NCBI GenBank assembly: GCA_025677835.1 | Contig: JAIXMR010000179.1 | Location: 1-22,678 of the forward strand | Source of the DNA: Sporodiniella umbellata | Taxonomy: Eukaryota > Mucoromycota > Mucoromycetes > Mucorales > Rhizopodaceae | Direction of reading: 5' to 3' | Length of the DNA stretch: 22,678 nt | Shown here: positions 9,959 through 20,173 of the stretch, in pieces | Layout: each line of letters begins with the position of its first letter | How positions within the stretch are numbered: the stretch's first letter is position 1 | Program-made: the position numbers and the translations under genes | The notes under the pieces: generated by a model | Seen by the model: the letters and a program-made list of their open reading frames with translations, nothing else | Databases searched by the model: none | What the model was told of the DNA's origin: nothing

Positions 9959-11287
9959 GACCAAATGAAACAAAAAGAAACAAAAGGCAAAAGAAACAAA
10001 AAGAATCTGAGTATAAAAAATAAGGAACTGTGCTGGACAGGGAAAAAAAACACTGCTCCTTTTTTTTACGTTTTCTGTTTCCTTCTTCAGCAAGTAGCCC
10101 TATAAACCCCAAATAGATATGCTGATTTAACATATGTATTGTACATGGTAGAAAAACCGCACTATAACAAACATGGAATTTTGTAGATTGTATGTGGCCA
10201 GTACTACCTTTTAGAACAAAGATGAAAATAAAATGTGGGTAGCAGTAGGCCTATTCTAATATACGAAAATCTAAACTGACTTTCACAGCTTAGAAAAAAC
10301 ATAAAATATCTTATTTTATTTGGATACCGTTAGCGAGATTAGCATTAAACCTCGGAAGTTGTAGAGTATATGACTTCCTTGAACACCAGAATATACTTTG
10401 AATGTATTTATGTGAGTCAAAAAAAAAAAAAAAAGAAAAAGAAAAAAGAGAAAGCCTATGAAAAATGCGTATTGTCAATCCGAAAAAAACTTTAAATCTG
10501 TCTATGAAAGATTGCAATTTGTCAACAAATAAACAAAACAAGTCAACTTTTTGTTATCTTAGTTAGACTTGCAAAAATACGGACACACGCATACCAAAAA
10601 AAAAACTGCTCGTTTACTAAGACAGTTCTTGGTATATAAAAGTAGAGTTTAATAGAGAGATTAAATGCTTTTGGTTGCCTCTAAATACACTCTGTACTTT
10701 AGCATCCCTTGTCCCAACTACTGCTAGATTCTACTGGAAGTAAAAGCGATGTGCAATGTTCGTACTTCTCTTCGGTACTTTAATTCAAATTCTGGTTTGT
10801 AAAGGTCCGAAATGGAGAGAATTGCCTTGTCAAATGACAGAGACATATGAAAGTGAAATTCAACCCAGCAGCAGATCCTTTGGTTTTCAAAGACTCTAAT
10901 CAAACCCACTAACTCAAGACATACCCTTTGAGGTTTTTTTTTTTGCTGACAAAGACAAAACTTTGTTTATATACTCCAAGTTCTATAAACTTCCAAGAGT
11001 CTAAGCAGTATATCATGGAACCCTAAACAATTTACGACTTGCTACTACTGTTTAAGGTTAAGAAGCTTTGAATACAGAACTATTTGTTTCTCAAAGTTTA
11101 CTCAACATCGTAGATCAAAAACACTCTAAACAAATCTAGTACCGTCTATATTTTGGAAATGGACGGGCTCCCGTCAACTGATGTTTTGTACTCCCTTATA
11201 ACGAACTTTTTTTTTTCTCTTTTCTTTTATTCTTTTTTCTTTTTCTTTTTTGCTTGTATCTCCTAAGCAACAACAACTTCAAGGCTA
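9959..11287. other. Divergent intergenic region
   Basis: These 1.3 kb separate the coiled-coil gene (minus) from SEY1 (plus) and should hold both promoters. There is no supported gene or RNA. It contains A/T runs (for example 10421-10434) and, just before SEY1, a pyrimidine-rich stretch at 11209-11253. Confidence 0.7.
11209..11253 (+). promoter_or_regulatory. CT-rich tract upstream of SEY1
   Basis: An almost uninterrupted T/C tract with short TCTTTT units ends about 35 bases before the SEY1 ATG. CT-rich tracts often lie next to fungal transcription starts. That role is inferred; the tract is seen. Confidence 0.45.
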
Positions 11288-14182
11288 ATGAGTGAAACCG
11301 GAATTGAGAACCAAACAGTTTCAACTACTGATTGGGATAAGGATTCGCAGACTATTCCCCGTCTTCAAATTATTGACGAAAATCAGAATTTCACGTACAA
11401 ATAAATTACTAAACCGATAATAGATTTTGACAATTTTTGCTTAGTGATGAGCTTCCTAAATATCTAGAAAAGTGGAGATTGCAAGATGCAGGCTTTAAAT
11501 ACAATGTTGTAGCCGTTTTTGGTTCGCAGAGTACTGGAAAAAGTATGTACTTTTCCTTTTTTTTTCTTTTTTGCCAAAACATAGCGTTTAAGCTGAACAA
11601 ATACTAGGCACCTTACTTAACGGTTTGTTTGGAACCAACTTTGATGTTATGAACGAAACACAAAGAAGCCAAACCACCAAGGGTATTTGGGTATCCCGAG
11701 GAAGGGGTATGCATGTACTTGTTATGGACGTTGAAGGAACAGATGGACGAGAGCGAGGAGAAGACCAGGATTTTGAGCGTAAATCTGCCTTGTTTTCTAT
11801 GGCAACTAGCGAAGTTATCATTTTGAATATCTGGGAGCACCAAGTGGGTCTTTATCAAGGTGCAAACATGGGTCTTTTAAAAACTGTTTTTGAAGTAAAC
11901 CTTCAACTCTTCCAAAACCAAAGCAAGTAATGTGATAAGCACACGTTTTGACAATATCTAATGAGTTGTGTTCTTTACACACGCTGTTACAGTAAAGAGA
12001 AGACATTACTTTTCATAGTCATTCGGGATCACATAGGGTCTGTTCCTTTAGAGAATTTAGCAAAGACCTTTCAAGCAGATTTGGAAAAAATTTGGAGCGG
12101 GCTATCTAAGGTTTGAAAACTTAAACGCATTTGTGTACAGCCATACTAAATTATGCATATATTAGCCTGAGGGACTTGAAGACTGTAAAATTCACGATTA
12201 TTTTGACTTTACATATACTGGGCTACCACACAAAGTCCTCTTACCTGAAAAATTTAGTGAGGAAGTAGCCAAATTACGTACAAGGTACATAAAATAATAT
12301 AAAGTATACTCGCGAGTACTAAAAAAAAAAAAGGTTCAACGATCCTACCAAGAGTGATTTTGTGTTTCGTCCAGAGTATCATAAACGTATTCCTGCTGAC
12401 GGATACCATATTTATGCCTCCAATATATGGGACAAGGTTCTCACCAACAAAGATTTGGACTTGCCAACACAACAAGAATTATTGGCTCAGTACAGATGTG
12501 ATGAGATAGCAAATGTAAACTTAAAAGGCTTTTCTTTGTTTTTTTTTGGAAGTAACTAACCATATACTCCTAAGGCTGCGTTCGAAATCTTCTCGTCTCA
12601 TATCAATCCCTTAAAGCAACCTATTTTAGAAAAGAGAGAAATCGTAGATGGACTTGGCGAGAAAATGACAGAATATCGTAAGCAAGCTCTGGAGTCTTTT
12701 GACAAAAACGCATCTCGGTACCATCAAGGTGTTTACCAGAAAAAGAGATTGGATACTCTCAGTAAACTGAATACACAATTGAGTGTTTTGTTTGTGGGTC
12801 AAATCAAGAATTTACACAAAAAGTCAATCACATTATTTGACGAAAGCTTAAAGGCCGAATTGAAGAAACCAAACTATGTTTTTGCGGACAGCGTTCAAAA
12901 CTGTATCCAAAATGCCAAAGAATACTTTTTGAACAATGCTAAACGTAACATCGTATAAACTATGACAACGAAAAAAAATGTTAATTGTGTTTATATCAAT
13001 ATAGCACTTATACTTGACGATACGGATTGGTCCTACAACACTGAACTGATTGCAATTGAAGAAGAGTTTAGCGAGACCTCCAATAAAGCGCGTGCACAAG
13101 AGCTTAAAAAGATGACTAAATCACTGACGGTATACAATGTGTCTATAGAATCTTTACTTATCTTTGTTCGTAGAAACAAATCGAAAATGAGTTGTCTGAG
13201 CCTGTTTCCCTCATATTAAACAACCCCCAGCCAAACATCTGGCACAAGGTGATAGAAGTCTACAGAAAGGCAGTAGAACACGGACAGACAACTTTAGAGA
13301 AAATTGCCAAGAGTAAGATAACGATGGAATTTTACTATTTGCTAAAAATCGCTTTCAAATAGGCTTTAATTCCAGCGATGATGAATTACAAGAGTCCATC
13401 AATGATCACAAAGTACAAGCCTGGATTATTTTGCGCAAAAAAATTGACGAGGAGTTAGCAGATACTATGCTTCTTTTAAAGCTTCGTACAAGGTATCTTC
13501 AATCTTTAGTGAATCAAAACTAAACTTTCTTTAGGTTCGAAGAAAAATTCAGATATGATGAGGATGGTCTACCTCGGGTTTGGAAACCCCAAGATGATAT
13601 CGATGCCCATTTTAAGAGCGCCAAAGACGATGTAAGAACTTATCGAGAAAAAAAAAAGCTAGAAAACCCCCTATTGTATTTTATAACAATTTATAGACAC
13701 TAAAACTCGTCAAATTGTTTTCTGTGATCGACTTAAAACAAGAACAAGGTTTTGAAATTGAGTCTACTGAAGACTTTGACTTTGAACAGTCACTGGTAGT
13801 ACTAAGTGAAGCCAAACAAATCGACATATCCAATCGTTTCAAGCGTGAATCAGATGCCTTTTATTTGGAAGCAAAACGGTCCATTGTATCAACAACGGCC
13901 AAGATACCATCATGGGCTATTGCAGCAATGGTGTTTTTAGGCTGGAATGAGTTTATGACCATCCTCAGAAATCCCGTTTACATTTTCCTTTGTATACTTA
14001 TGGTCGTTTTTGGTTATGTTGTTTTTGCATTGAACTTATGGGGTCCTCTCGAACGTATAGTCTCAACTGTGTTTGGAGAGGCAACAAGAATAGCCAAAGA
14101 GCGTATTGCCGAAGGAGTAGAAAAAGCTAGAGAGCAGGCTGTAGAAATGAAACAAGGCACACACAAAGACAAAGAAGAGTAA
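11288..14182 (+). CDS. SEY1: SEY1/RHD3/atlastin-like ER membrane fusion GTPase
   Basis: Dynamin-superfamily GTPase that fuses ER tubules homotypically. Twelve exons: 11288-11394, 11445-11542, 11608-11926, 11993-12110, 12166-12284, 12334-12514, 12575-12944, 13005-13129, 13174-13312, 13363-13492, 13535-13631 and 13697-14182, giving 762 aa (yeast Sey1 is 776). GTPase motifs are intact: P-loop GSQSTGKS at 62-69, switch I region [13 protein letters not shown]3 [11 protein letters not shown], the [20 protein letters not shown] signature, and G4 VIRDH. A long helical bundle follows (residues about 300-670), then two closely spaced transmembrane helices (about 673-690 and 694-717) separated by RN, and an amphipathic C-terminal tail from about 720 ([18 protein letters not shown]), the expected topology. 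The eleven introns are 42-66 nt. The ATG gives an N-terminus of normal length. No disrupted motif is seen. The plus-strand AATAAA at 14204 may serve as poly(A) signal. Confidence 0.96.
12307..12318. repeat. 12-bp palindrome inside SEY1 intron 5
   Basis: TACTCGCGAGTA is self-complementary and sits in the 49-nt intron 12285-12333; its 3' arm overlaps the likely branch site TACTAA. It could be chance, or a small hairpin. Confidence 0.6.
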
Positions 14183-14203
14183 TCCCTTTTAAACATTTCT
14201 CTA

Positions 14204-14209
14204 AATAAA
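14204..14209 (+). terminator. Candidate poly(A) signal of SEY1
   Basis: AATAAA lies 22 bases after the SEY1 stop codon and is followed by A-rich repeats (AAAC units). It is the only canonical hexamer in the roughly 100-base convergent gap. Function is inferred. Confidence 0.5.
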
Positions 14210-14283
14210 CAAACAAACAAAAAAAGAACAACGACAAAGAGTAAAATAGGCAGTTTTTAATTTAAAACAGTAATTGCAAAACT

Positions 14284-15846
14284 TTAAAGGGTGTGTATTT
14301 TCATACTTTTGTTGTAATGGAAATTTTTTTGTCTTTCCTGCCGAGCTTTTTGATTGAAGAAAGATAGAACACGATAAATAGTTAGTCATTTTAACAACAA
14401 TATATAATGTCAAACTTACAATGCAGGTTGTACACCATGGGTTTAATCTCCCAGTGGTTTTGTCTTCTTGAACGTTTGTTCCAGAGTCAAGAGTCTTGCT
14501 GCATCCTGTGCAAGTCAAGCATTTTTTATGCCATCTCGAAGCTTTTGGTCCAGGTATTTCATCATGAACGGAGGCAATACGCTCATTACATCTTGGGCAA
14601 TCGCGAATAACACCAAATCTAGGTAAAGGCCGCCCTCTAGAGCTCATTAAAGAAGAGGGTTTTACAATGTCTACTTTGGGTGCGACCCTTCTATTAGCAG
14701 GGGAATAGCTATGTCGAGACTTTGGAGTAGAAATAGACATCTTTGAATATATATCCTCAAAGTCGCTTTCTGAAGATATACCAATGGTATTGCTTTGGTC
14801 ATCTTCATAAACCAAAGTTTTATCTATATTGGTTGAAGATGGTGTTTTTGCAATACTTTGGGGTTGAGGTACAATTTTCATATGTTGTGCCGTTTGTTCT
14901 TGATCGCAGTTGGGGTTTTTCACAGTACATTGTTGACAAAAATAGCCACAGTTATCCGTATAGATAGCCGATGGCTGAAGAACTTTTTGACAGTCGGTAC
15001 ATCGAAAACACTGTATTACGGTTAAATAACAGGGGGATTTTTTTTTTCGCTTGTAGATGTGTACCTTTAAGTGTAGAATAGAATTATTTACTGCTATGTA
15101 TTTCTCGGATATAACAAGCGAACATCGGGAGCATGTTGTCGAAGGCGAAAGAAACAATGCACACTGACAGTATAGAGCTTTTTAATACCCACTTATATAT
15201 AAATATATTTGTCTAAATACCTTTGGATGGTAGATTTTTTTGCATGGATCAACTACGAAGGAAGTGTTTTCAAACACCCCTTTGCAATTTTCACACTTAA
15301 GGCAAGCCCAATGGTATTTTTCTTGTGTATCAGGTAATCTCACTACCTTACCAGTAAGTTTTTTGCGGCATTCCTGACAGGTCTTTTTTGGATTCGGAGC
15401 TGTCGTTTGTTCGGGTAGACCAAGTAATTCTTTTGACTTGATTTCTCTTAATTTAGATCGCCTATGATCCAGTAGGTTATTTAAAGGGCTTGTAAATCCT
15501 TTATAGACCGAAGATGCGCGTTGACTGATAGGAGAAAATAGTGCACGTTTGCTGCTTGTCTCATCTTTTGGAAGTTGGTCTACACCATCCAACCCAACAA
15601 TGTTACCTAAATATCTAGTAGTTTTTATTGTTTGTTCAATATGGAATTTAATTTGTTGCATTATGCTATACCTTGACTGCCAACGATCTATCATGCTGTG
15701 CCTGTTTGATACTATTGATGCTTTCAAATAGAGATGAAATTAGCTTTTTGTCTTCTTAAACCTAATGTTAACCTACAAAGAGGGCTCTGCCCACATTTTT
15801 TGCATTTTTCGTCATTTGTGAGTTCTCCACAGCGACAGAATGGCAT
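14284..15846 (-). CDS. Three-LIM-domain protein
   Basis: Zinc-binding scaffold with three LIM domains. Exons in reading order: 15777-15846, 15221-15720, 15065-15163, 14420-15010 and 14284-14337, giving about 437 aa. The N-terminus MPFCRCGELTNDEKCKKCGQ has two Cys pairs resembling a small zinc ribbon and is followed by a linker. LIM1 (138-191) has C-x2-C, H-x2-C-x2-C-x2-C and ends YHPKC (H-x2-C). LIM2 (201-251) starts CSRC, continues HLKCFRCTDC and ends CQQC. LIM3 (361-419) starts CPRC, continues HKKCLTCTGC and ends CTTC. The region 252-360 is Ser/Pro-rich and polar. The acceptor at 15164-15165 is chosen because it completes LIM1. The last exon is ambiguous: acceptors 8 nt apart (exon start 14345 or 14337) give tails ending at 14301 or 14284. 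Fungal LIM proteins act in cell polarity, actin or Rho signalling; the exact role cannot be told. Confidence 0.85.
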
Positions 15847-16151
15847 TTTGAAAGATGTTTGGTTTTTATTTAATGGGTTTTGGGTCTTTTAAAAAGAAAA
15901 GAAGAACTTGGTATTCAAATTTCGTCTGCCTTAGTCTTTTGTATGTACTTTTTTTGAAAGTGTGAATATTTCGTATAAATTGCATATCTAACCGACTTAA
16001 ATATATTAACACTTACTTGTTTCTCTTCATTGTTTAGTTATGTGACACCATCTTTAAATTCATAAACATAATGTTTATTGTAACAAACTATAAAGTATAA
16101 TTGAATGCAACAGATGTCTTCTCTAATGTATATGCTCCAGGCTTGATCCAA
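15847..16151. other. Intergenic region LIM gene to TTI1
   Basis: 305 AT-rich bases between the TTI1 stop and the LIM-gene start, both on the minus strand. It should hold the LIM promoter and TTI1 3' UTR. No gene or clear motif is seen. Confidence 0.6.
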
Positions 16152-19100
16152 TTAGACAGAGAGTGCTTTTTTGGTAAAGGGATCTTGAAATTTTTTATCT
16201 AACCCAAAGCGATAAAACCAGACAGTATCAGCCTGTTGTGTGTTGAGCGATTCAAGCATATGGAGGCAACATTTTCTAAGTTGAAAATGAATTTTATCGT
16301 ATGAGTAGTAGAACGTTGTACTCTCTAAAATCTCTTTTGCTAAAGACTGTCTAATGGGAACATATTTTAGTATGTTTTTTAGCGAGCTTAAAATACAGAG
16401 TTGGGTGCGGTGATATGTTGAGTATACAGAGTAGTTGCTTAATTCAGAGTTTGCTATTGACGGATCTGCGCCTTTTTTCAAAATATTTTTAAAACGTGGC
16501 CATATGTCTTGCGTAAATTTCTTTGATAAGAAATCCGTAGAAATAGCAGATATTGACTCAATAAGACGAGCTGCTTGGTATACTACGTAGTTCTCTCTAT
16601 CACCGAACCTGTTTACTATAAACACCCAAGAGTCATGTACCAACATATTCAGAGCAGAGACCTTATTTGATAAAACATAGATTCCTGAGCCAAGTAATTT
16701 CAATATTTGAGATCGAAGCTGGGGCGAAGATGCAGTCAAAAAATTACTAGTTTTTTCCATAATACATTTCACTAAACTCTCTTCATACGTTAGAGGGTCC
16801 TCGCTTTTTTCTTCCATTGTTTTTGTATTTCCACTATTTTCTTTTTCAGTTTTTTCACCATATGGGTTTCCCTCTTTGATAGCCTTCTCCAGTGTGAGGT
16901 TTTCGTTTAACCCTCTTTCCTGTCTGTCTAAAAAGTATTTTCCAATTTCTTCCATTGACTTGTGGTTTGTGTAATCTTCGTCCAAATCGCCCTCATTTTC
17001 AATAAAATTTCTAATTTCATCACTAACAAAATTTTCGGGCAAGAGAGATTGATCTGCCTCTGTTTCTTCTGTATTTTGTACATGGCAAATAACGCTTTTT
17101 TCAACGACTTGTACTACTTCAAATAGAACTCCACATAGGTCTGACGAAAGTTCATCGTTATGGTGATATCGGTCAAGAGTATCACATATTTCCTGTACTG
17201 TATCTTCCAGGTATTTGATGGATTCATATCCACTGACGCTTATCAGAGCTTTTAGTACAAATGGGATGCGGTTGTGAATTGACAGAGTCGATATGTGCTG
17301 CGAAACCATGTTGATAACGTAGTCAATGTTTTCAATAGCCAACTCTTTTGCATTTTCCAATCCGCATTTCGACGCTATTACGTTAAGCGTAATAAGTGCG
17401 TATGCGTGGATATATATATTGGAAGATCCAAGATGCGCTAGTAGCGGGTATAACATATTGATAAGTAGTTCGCGTAAATCTTCCACATTTATATTGGAAG
17501 CAATGAGTCCAACCATTTGCAAACCAAAACAAACGTTCAGAACATAGCTACTGTCTTGATCCTTTGGAGAAGCGGATGGAACTACATTAGTTATCTGGTA
17601 CGATACTTCACTTGATGCTGAGGCAGCAGACGTAAGCATATTAGCGGTATTGTTTAGCACTTGGAGTGAGAGCTTTTCTAAAAAAACAGGTTTTCCAGAT
17701 CCTTCGTTTTCAAAATCAAGCCAATCGTCGAACAACTCATCGTCTTTTAAATGCCCCTCTGAAGCAAATACACCCGATAAAAGCGCATGAACAACAAAAA
17801 GGGCTTGGGGTTCACTATTTTCTATGTTATCGACAGAAAGGTAACGTAGGTAATGTTGAGTCCAGTTTTGAATATCACAATACTTTCCAATAATGTTGAG
17901 CATTCTAATAAGCTTTTCTGAGGTAGCATCGTTGATAGTATATTTAAGTCGGATTTTTGGGTACAGTGGAGCACCTTGACTAGTTTCTCCAGCCTGTTCG
18001 ATGAATCTCTGACTCATTCTTTCCTCTAAAGTAGACAGACTGTCTTTGTCTATTTCCAAAGCAGTCATCCAGCCATCTGAAGATTTAGAAAGCGCTGTGG
18101 ACAAAACGCTTTTGGATTCGCTTTCTAAAAATAGAATAAGCCCACATATTAAAGACATTGCGTTTATTTTCTCTTGTTCGTCTCCAGAGATCATATGTTT
18201 CGGAAATCCCATTAGACATTCATAAAGCTCGTCTTTTAGCACGGGCACAATAACACTCTCAAAAGAAGGATAGTGTCGTAGACTCTCCATATATACCAAT
18301 GCTTTGTTGGAAATCTCTGTATAGGCGTCATCACGGTGAAGGACAATAACGTTAATCAGCAGCTTAACGCAATTGTCCAGTGTCTTTGTGCAGCTTGACA
18401 ATAGTGTGTAAGAGAAATCTAAATAGGCAAGTCGTTTTCTCCAGTCAATATAGGATCGGTTTTTCAAAGCAAGAGAAAGCATCGGTAGCAAAGATTTTTT
18501 TGTCTTTTCATACCAAAGCTTGCCTCTTATTTTTGTTTCCTCCGGAGAGGCCTCTTTTGCTGATAAAGAATAGGTATCGACCACATCTTGAAATGTATTT
18601 ATTTCAATTAAAGTGTTGTTTTTCTCGTCGCTCATCAAAGTTTCAATAAGCTCCCCTAGACTATATAGAATGCTGGATACAACTGTATGGTTTTCTTTCT
18701 CTGGATTTTGTGACAAGGTTGTGCAGAGCTTGGATACTGTTCCTGGAAACATTACTGCAATCAAGTCGATATTACTTATATTGTCTATCAGGTACTGATT
18801 CAGTGTGACAAGCGCATCCAATCTCAGCTGTACGTTTTTTTCGTGTTGTACAATATCAATCAAACCTTTAATACCTTGTGACGCCTTAGGCAAGAAAGAT
18901 TCAGTACGAATAACGCTAACCAGTTGATAGTTTGGAGACATCTGAAATGAACTGTATCGACCCTCTTTATATCTAGCTGGCAGAGCTGAAGACATACACT
19001 TCACAATCAACTGTTTGACTTCTTCAGAAACCTGCTTTCGTTTATCATCTCTATAAACGAGTGTACCCAAAAAAACCAGTAGCTCACCAGTAAATTTAGG

Positions 19101-19403
19101 CGGTTGTACTTGTTTAACCGCTGTTTTGCTTAATAGGTAGTGTAGAATTTTAAGTGAAGGCTCCATTACGGTATCAATTTCGTCCAAATTCTCTGCAACC
19201 ATTGGTCTGAAGAGCTGGAGTATTCCTCCTAAAATCATCATAAAATGCTGTGGTTTTAATTCTGCTTCATTATTAGAGACCGTGTTCAAAAAAGAGTGAA
19301 ATTCAGTCAACAGAGTGGAAAGTTTTCGCAAATTTTCTCTCGAAAGATCTACAGACAACAAACGAACAGAATTATTGAATTTCTCTATTTTCTCTTGATG
19401 CAT
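16152..19403 (-). CDS. TTI1: TELO2-interacting protein 1 (TTI1) homologue
   Basis: HEAT-repeat subunit of the Tel2-Tti1-Tti2 (TTT) complex, a co-chaperone for maturation of PIKK kinases (TOR, ATM/ATR-type). A single uninterrupted frame of 1083 aa from the ATG at 19403, close to human TTI1 (1089). The length, all-helical HEAT-like makeup and C-terminal block match the family: SPQLRSQILKLLGSGIYVLS, LVHDSWVFIVNRFGDRENYV, then VVYQAARLIESIS, DFLSKKFTQDIWPRFKNIL, and IHFQLRKCCLHMLESL with VWFYRFG near the end. The early part (SEEVKQLIVKCMSSAL, IDWRKRLAYLDFSYTLLSS) fits too. An acidic, polar linker lies at about 800-900, as in the family. The start is the first in-frame ATG: the frame stays open upstream to a TAA but has no other ATG. 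A possible leader intron (19421-19490) abuts it, so a short upstream exon is not excluded. Unlike its neighbours the coding region has no intron. Confidence 0.87.
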   Translation of the reverse strand: MHQEKIEKFNNSVRLLSVDLSRENLRKLSTLLTEFHSFLNTVSNNEAELKPQHFMMILGGILQLFRPMVAENLDEIDTVMEPSLKILHYLLSKTAVKQVQPPKFTGELLVFLGTLVYRDDKRKQVSEEVKQLIVKCMSSALPARYKEGRYSSFQMSPNYQLVSVIRTESFLPKASQGIKGLIDIVQHEKNVQLRLDALVTLNQYLIDNISNIDLIAVMFPGTVSKLCTTLSQNPEKENHTVVSSILYSLGELIETLMSDEKNNTLIEINTFQDVVDTYSLSAKEASPEETKIRGKLWYEKTKKSLLPMLSLALKNRSYIDWRKRLAYLDFSYTLLSSCTKTLDNCVKLLINVIVLHRDDAYTEISNKALVYMESLRHYPSFESVIVPVLKDELYECLMGFPKHMISGDEQEKINAMSLICGLILFLESESKSVLSTALSKSSDGWMTALEIDKDSLSTLEERMSQRFIEQAGETSQGAPLYPKIRLKYTINDATSEKLIRMLNIIGKYCDIQNWTQHYLRYLSVDNIENSEPQALFVVHALLSGVFASEGHLKDDELFDDWLDFENEGSGKPVFLEKLSLQVLNNTANMLTSAASASSEVSYQITNVVPSASPKDQDSSYVLNVCFGLQMVGLIASNINVEDLRELLINMLYPLLAHLGSSNIYIHAYALITLNVIASKCGLENAKELAIENIDYVINMVSQHISTLSIHNRIPFVLKALISVSGYESIKYLEDTVQEICDTLDRYHHNDELSSDLCGVLFEVVQVVEKSVICHVQNTEETEADQSLLPENFVSDEIRNFIENEGDLDEDYTNHKSMEEIGKYFLDRQERGLNENLTLEKAIKEGNPYGEKTEKENSGNTKTMEEKSEDPLTYEESLVKCIMEKTSNFLTASSPQLRSQILKLLGSGIYVLSNKVSALNMLVHDSWVFIVNRFGDRENYVVYQAARLIESISAISTDFLSKKFTQDIWPRFKNILKKGADPSIANSELSNYSVYSTYHRTQLCILSSLKNILKYVPIRQSLAKEILESTTFYYSYDKIHFQLRKCCLHMLESLNTQQADTVWFYRFGLDKKFQDPFTKKALSV

Positions 19404-20168
19404 TGCTCGAATGTTTGTCACTAAAAAAAAGTTGAATTTTTTTTTTCTTTGAGGTTGAGTTTTCAGTGTCCGTCTTTACTATTTTATTACCTGTTTTCTT
19501 TCTTCAGTAAGTTTAAAGACTCAATAGCAGGACATAAAATCGTAGCAAGTATATCAACGCACACTCATTTCTTTGATGCTCTAACATATATTCCTATTTA
19601 ATTTTTTTTGTACGTGGATCTTGCTGCCTTATATAGTATTTCTCGAGAATACCATTTTTGTTGCAAAATACTTAAAATAGTTGACTAAGGGGGTGCGACA
19701 ATGCTCTTAAAGTAATTTTGTGTGTATAAATAAACATTTGGCATAAAAAGAAATTCTTCTGATGCCAATGAATTTTTGCCATGTCTGCTTGCCATAAGAC
19801 AGTAGTTTTTGCTTCCCAGAACCTCAAAAGTAGGCGCAAAATAAAAATGATGATACACACGAACTGTATCTTTAAATCAGTTTTTAGTTAACACCGATTA
19901 GTCAGATCGGCAGTAGCTCTTACATAGTATCTTTTTATCAGATTGTTTACAACTCTCGAAAATTCCTTTGTACAACTATTTTTGAGCACAAGCAAAATAA
20001 TGTTTATGTTGGATGTCTTGTACGTAACTCAAACCGTAACTTCAGACAAAACACACTGCTTTCACATTCGATACGGCGTACTCGTGCATCATTTATATTT
20101 TAAAACACAAGTTCCAATATAGTAAAATTAAGAAGAGTATTTAGTGCAAGAACTTTGTAACACTTTGT
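19404..20168. other. Intergenic region TTI1 to aminotransferase
   Basis: 765 bases without a supported gene. The part next to TTI1 contains a candidate leader intron at 19421-19490 on the minus strand (donor GTAATA, acceptor TTTTTTTTAG). The rest is AT-rich unique sequence expected to hold the TTI1 promoter and the aminotransferase 3' UTR. Confidence 0.6.
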
Positions 20169-20173
20169 TTATT
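20168..20173 (-). terminator. AATAAA overlapping aminotransferase stop
   Basis: On the minus strand the sequence reads TACAAATAAACAAAG, so an AATAAA hexamer overlaps the TAA stop codon. It may be a poly(A) signal giving a very short 3' UTR, or chance in AT-rich DNA. Confidence 0.3.

Noticed and set aside
11588..12006. Minus-strand open frames across SEY1 exon 3
   Set aside because: Antisense shadows; the plus strand carries the conserved GTPase motifs.
14407..14967. Plus-strand open frames across the LIM gene
   Set aside because: Antisense to the Cys-rich LIM2 and LIM3 exon; no family resemblance.
17326..18798. Plus-strand open frames within TTI1
   Set aside because: Shadows of the long TTI1 exon.
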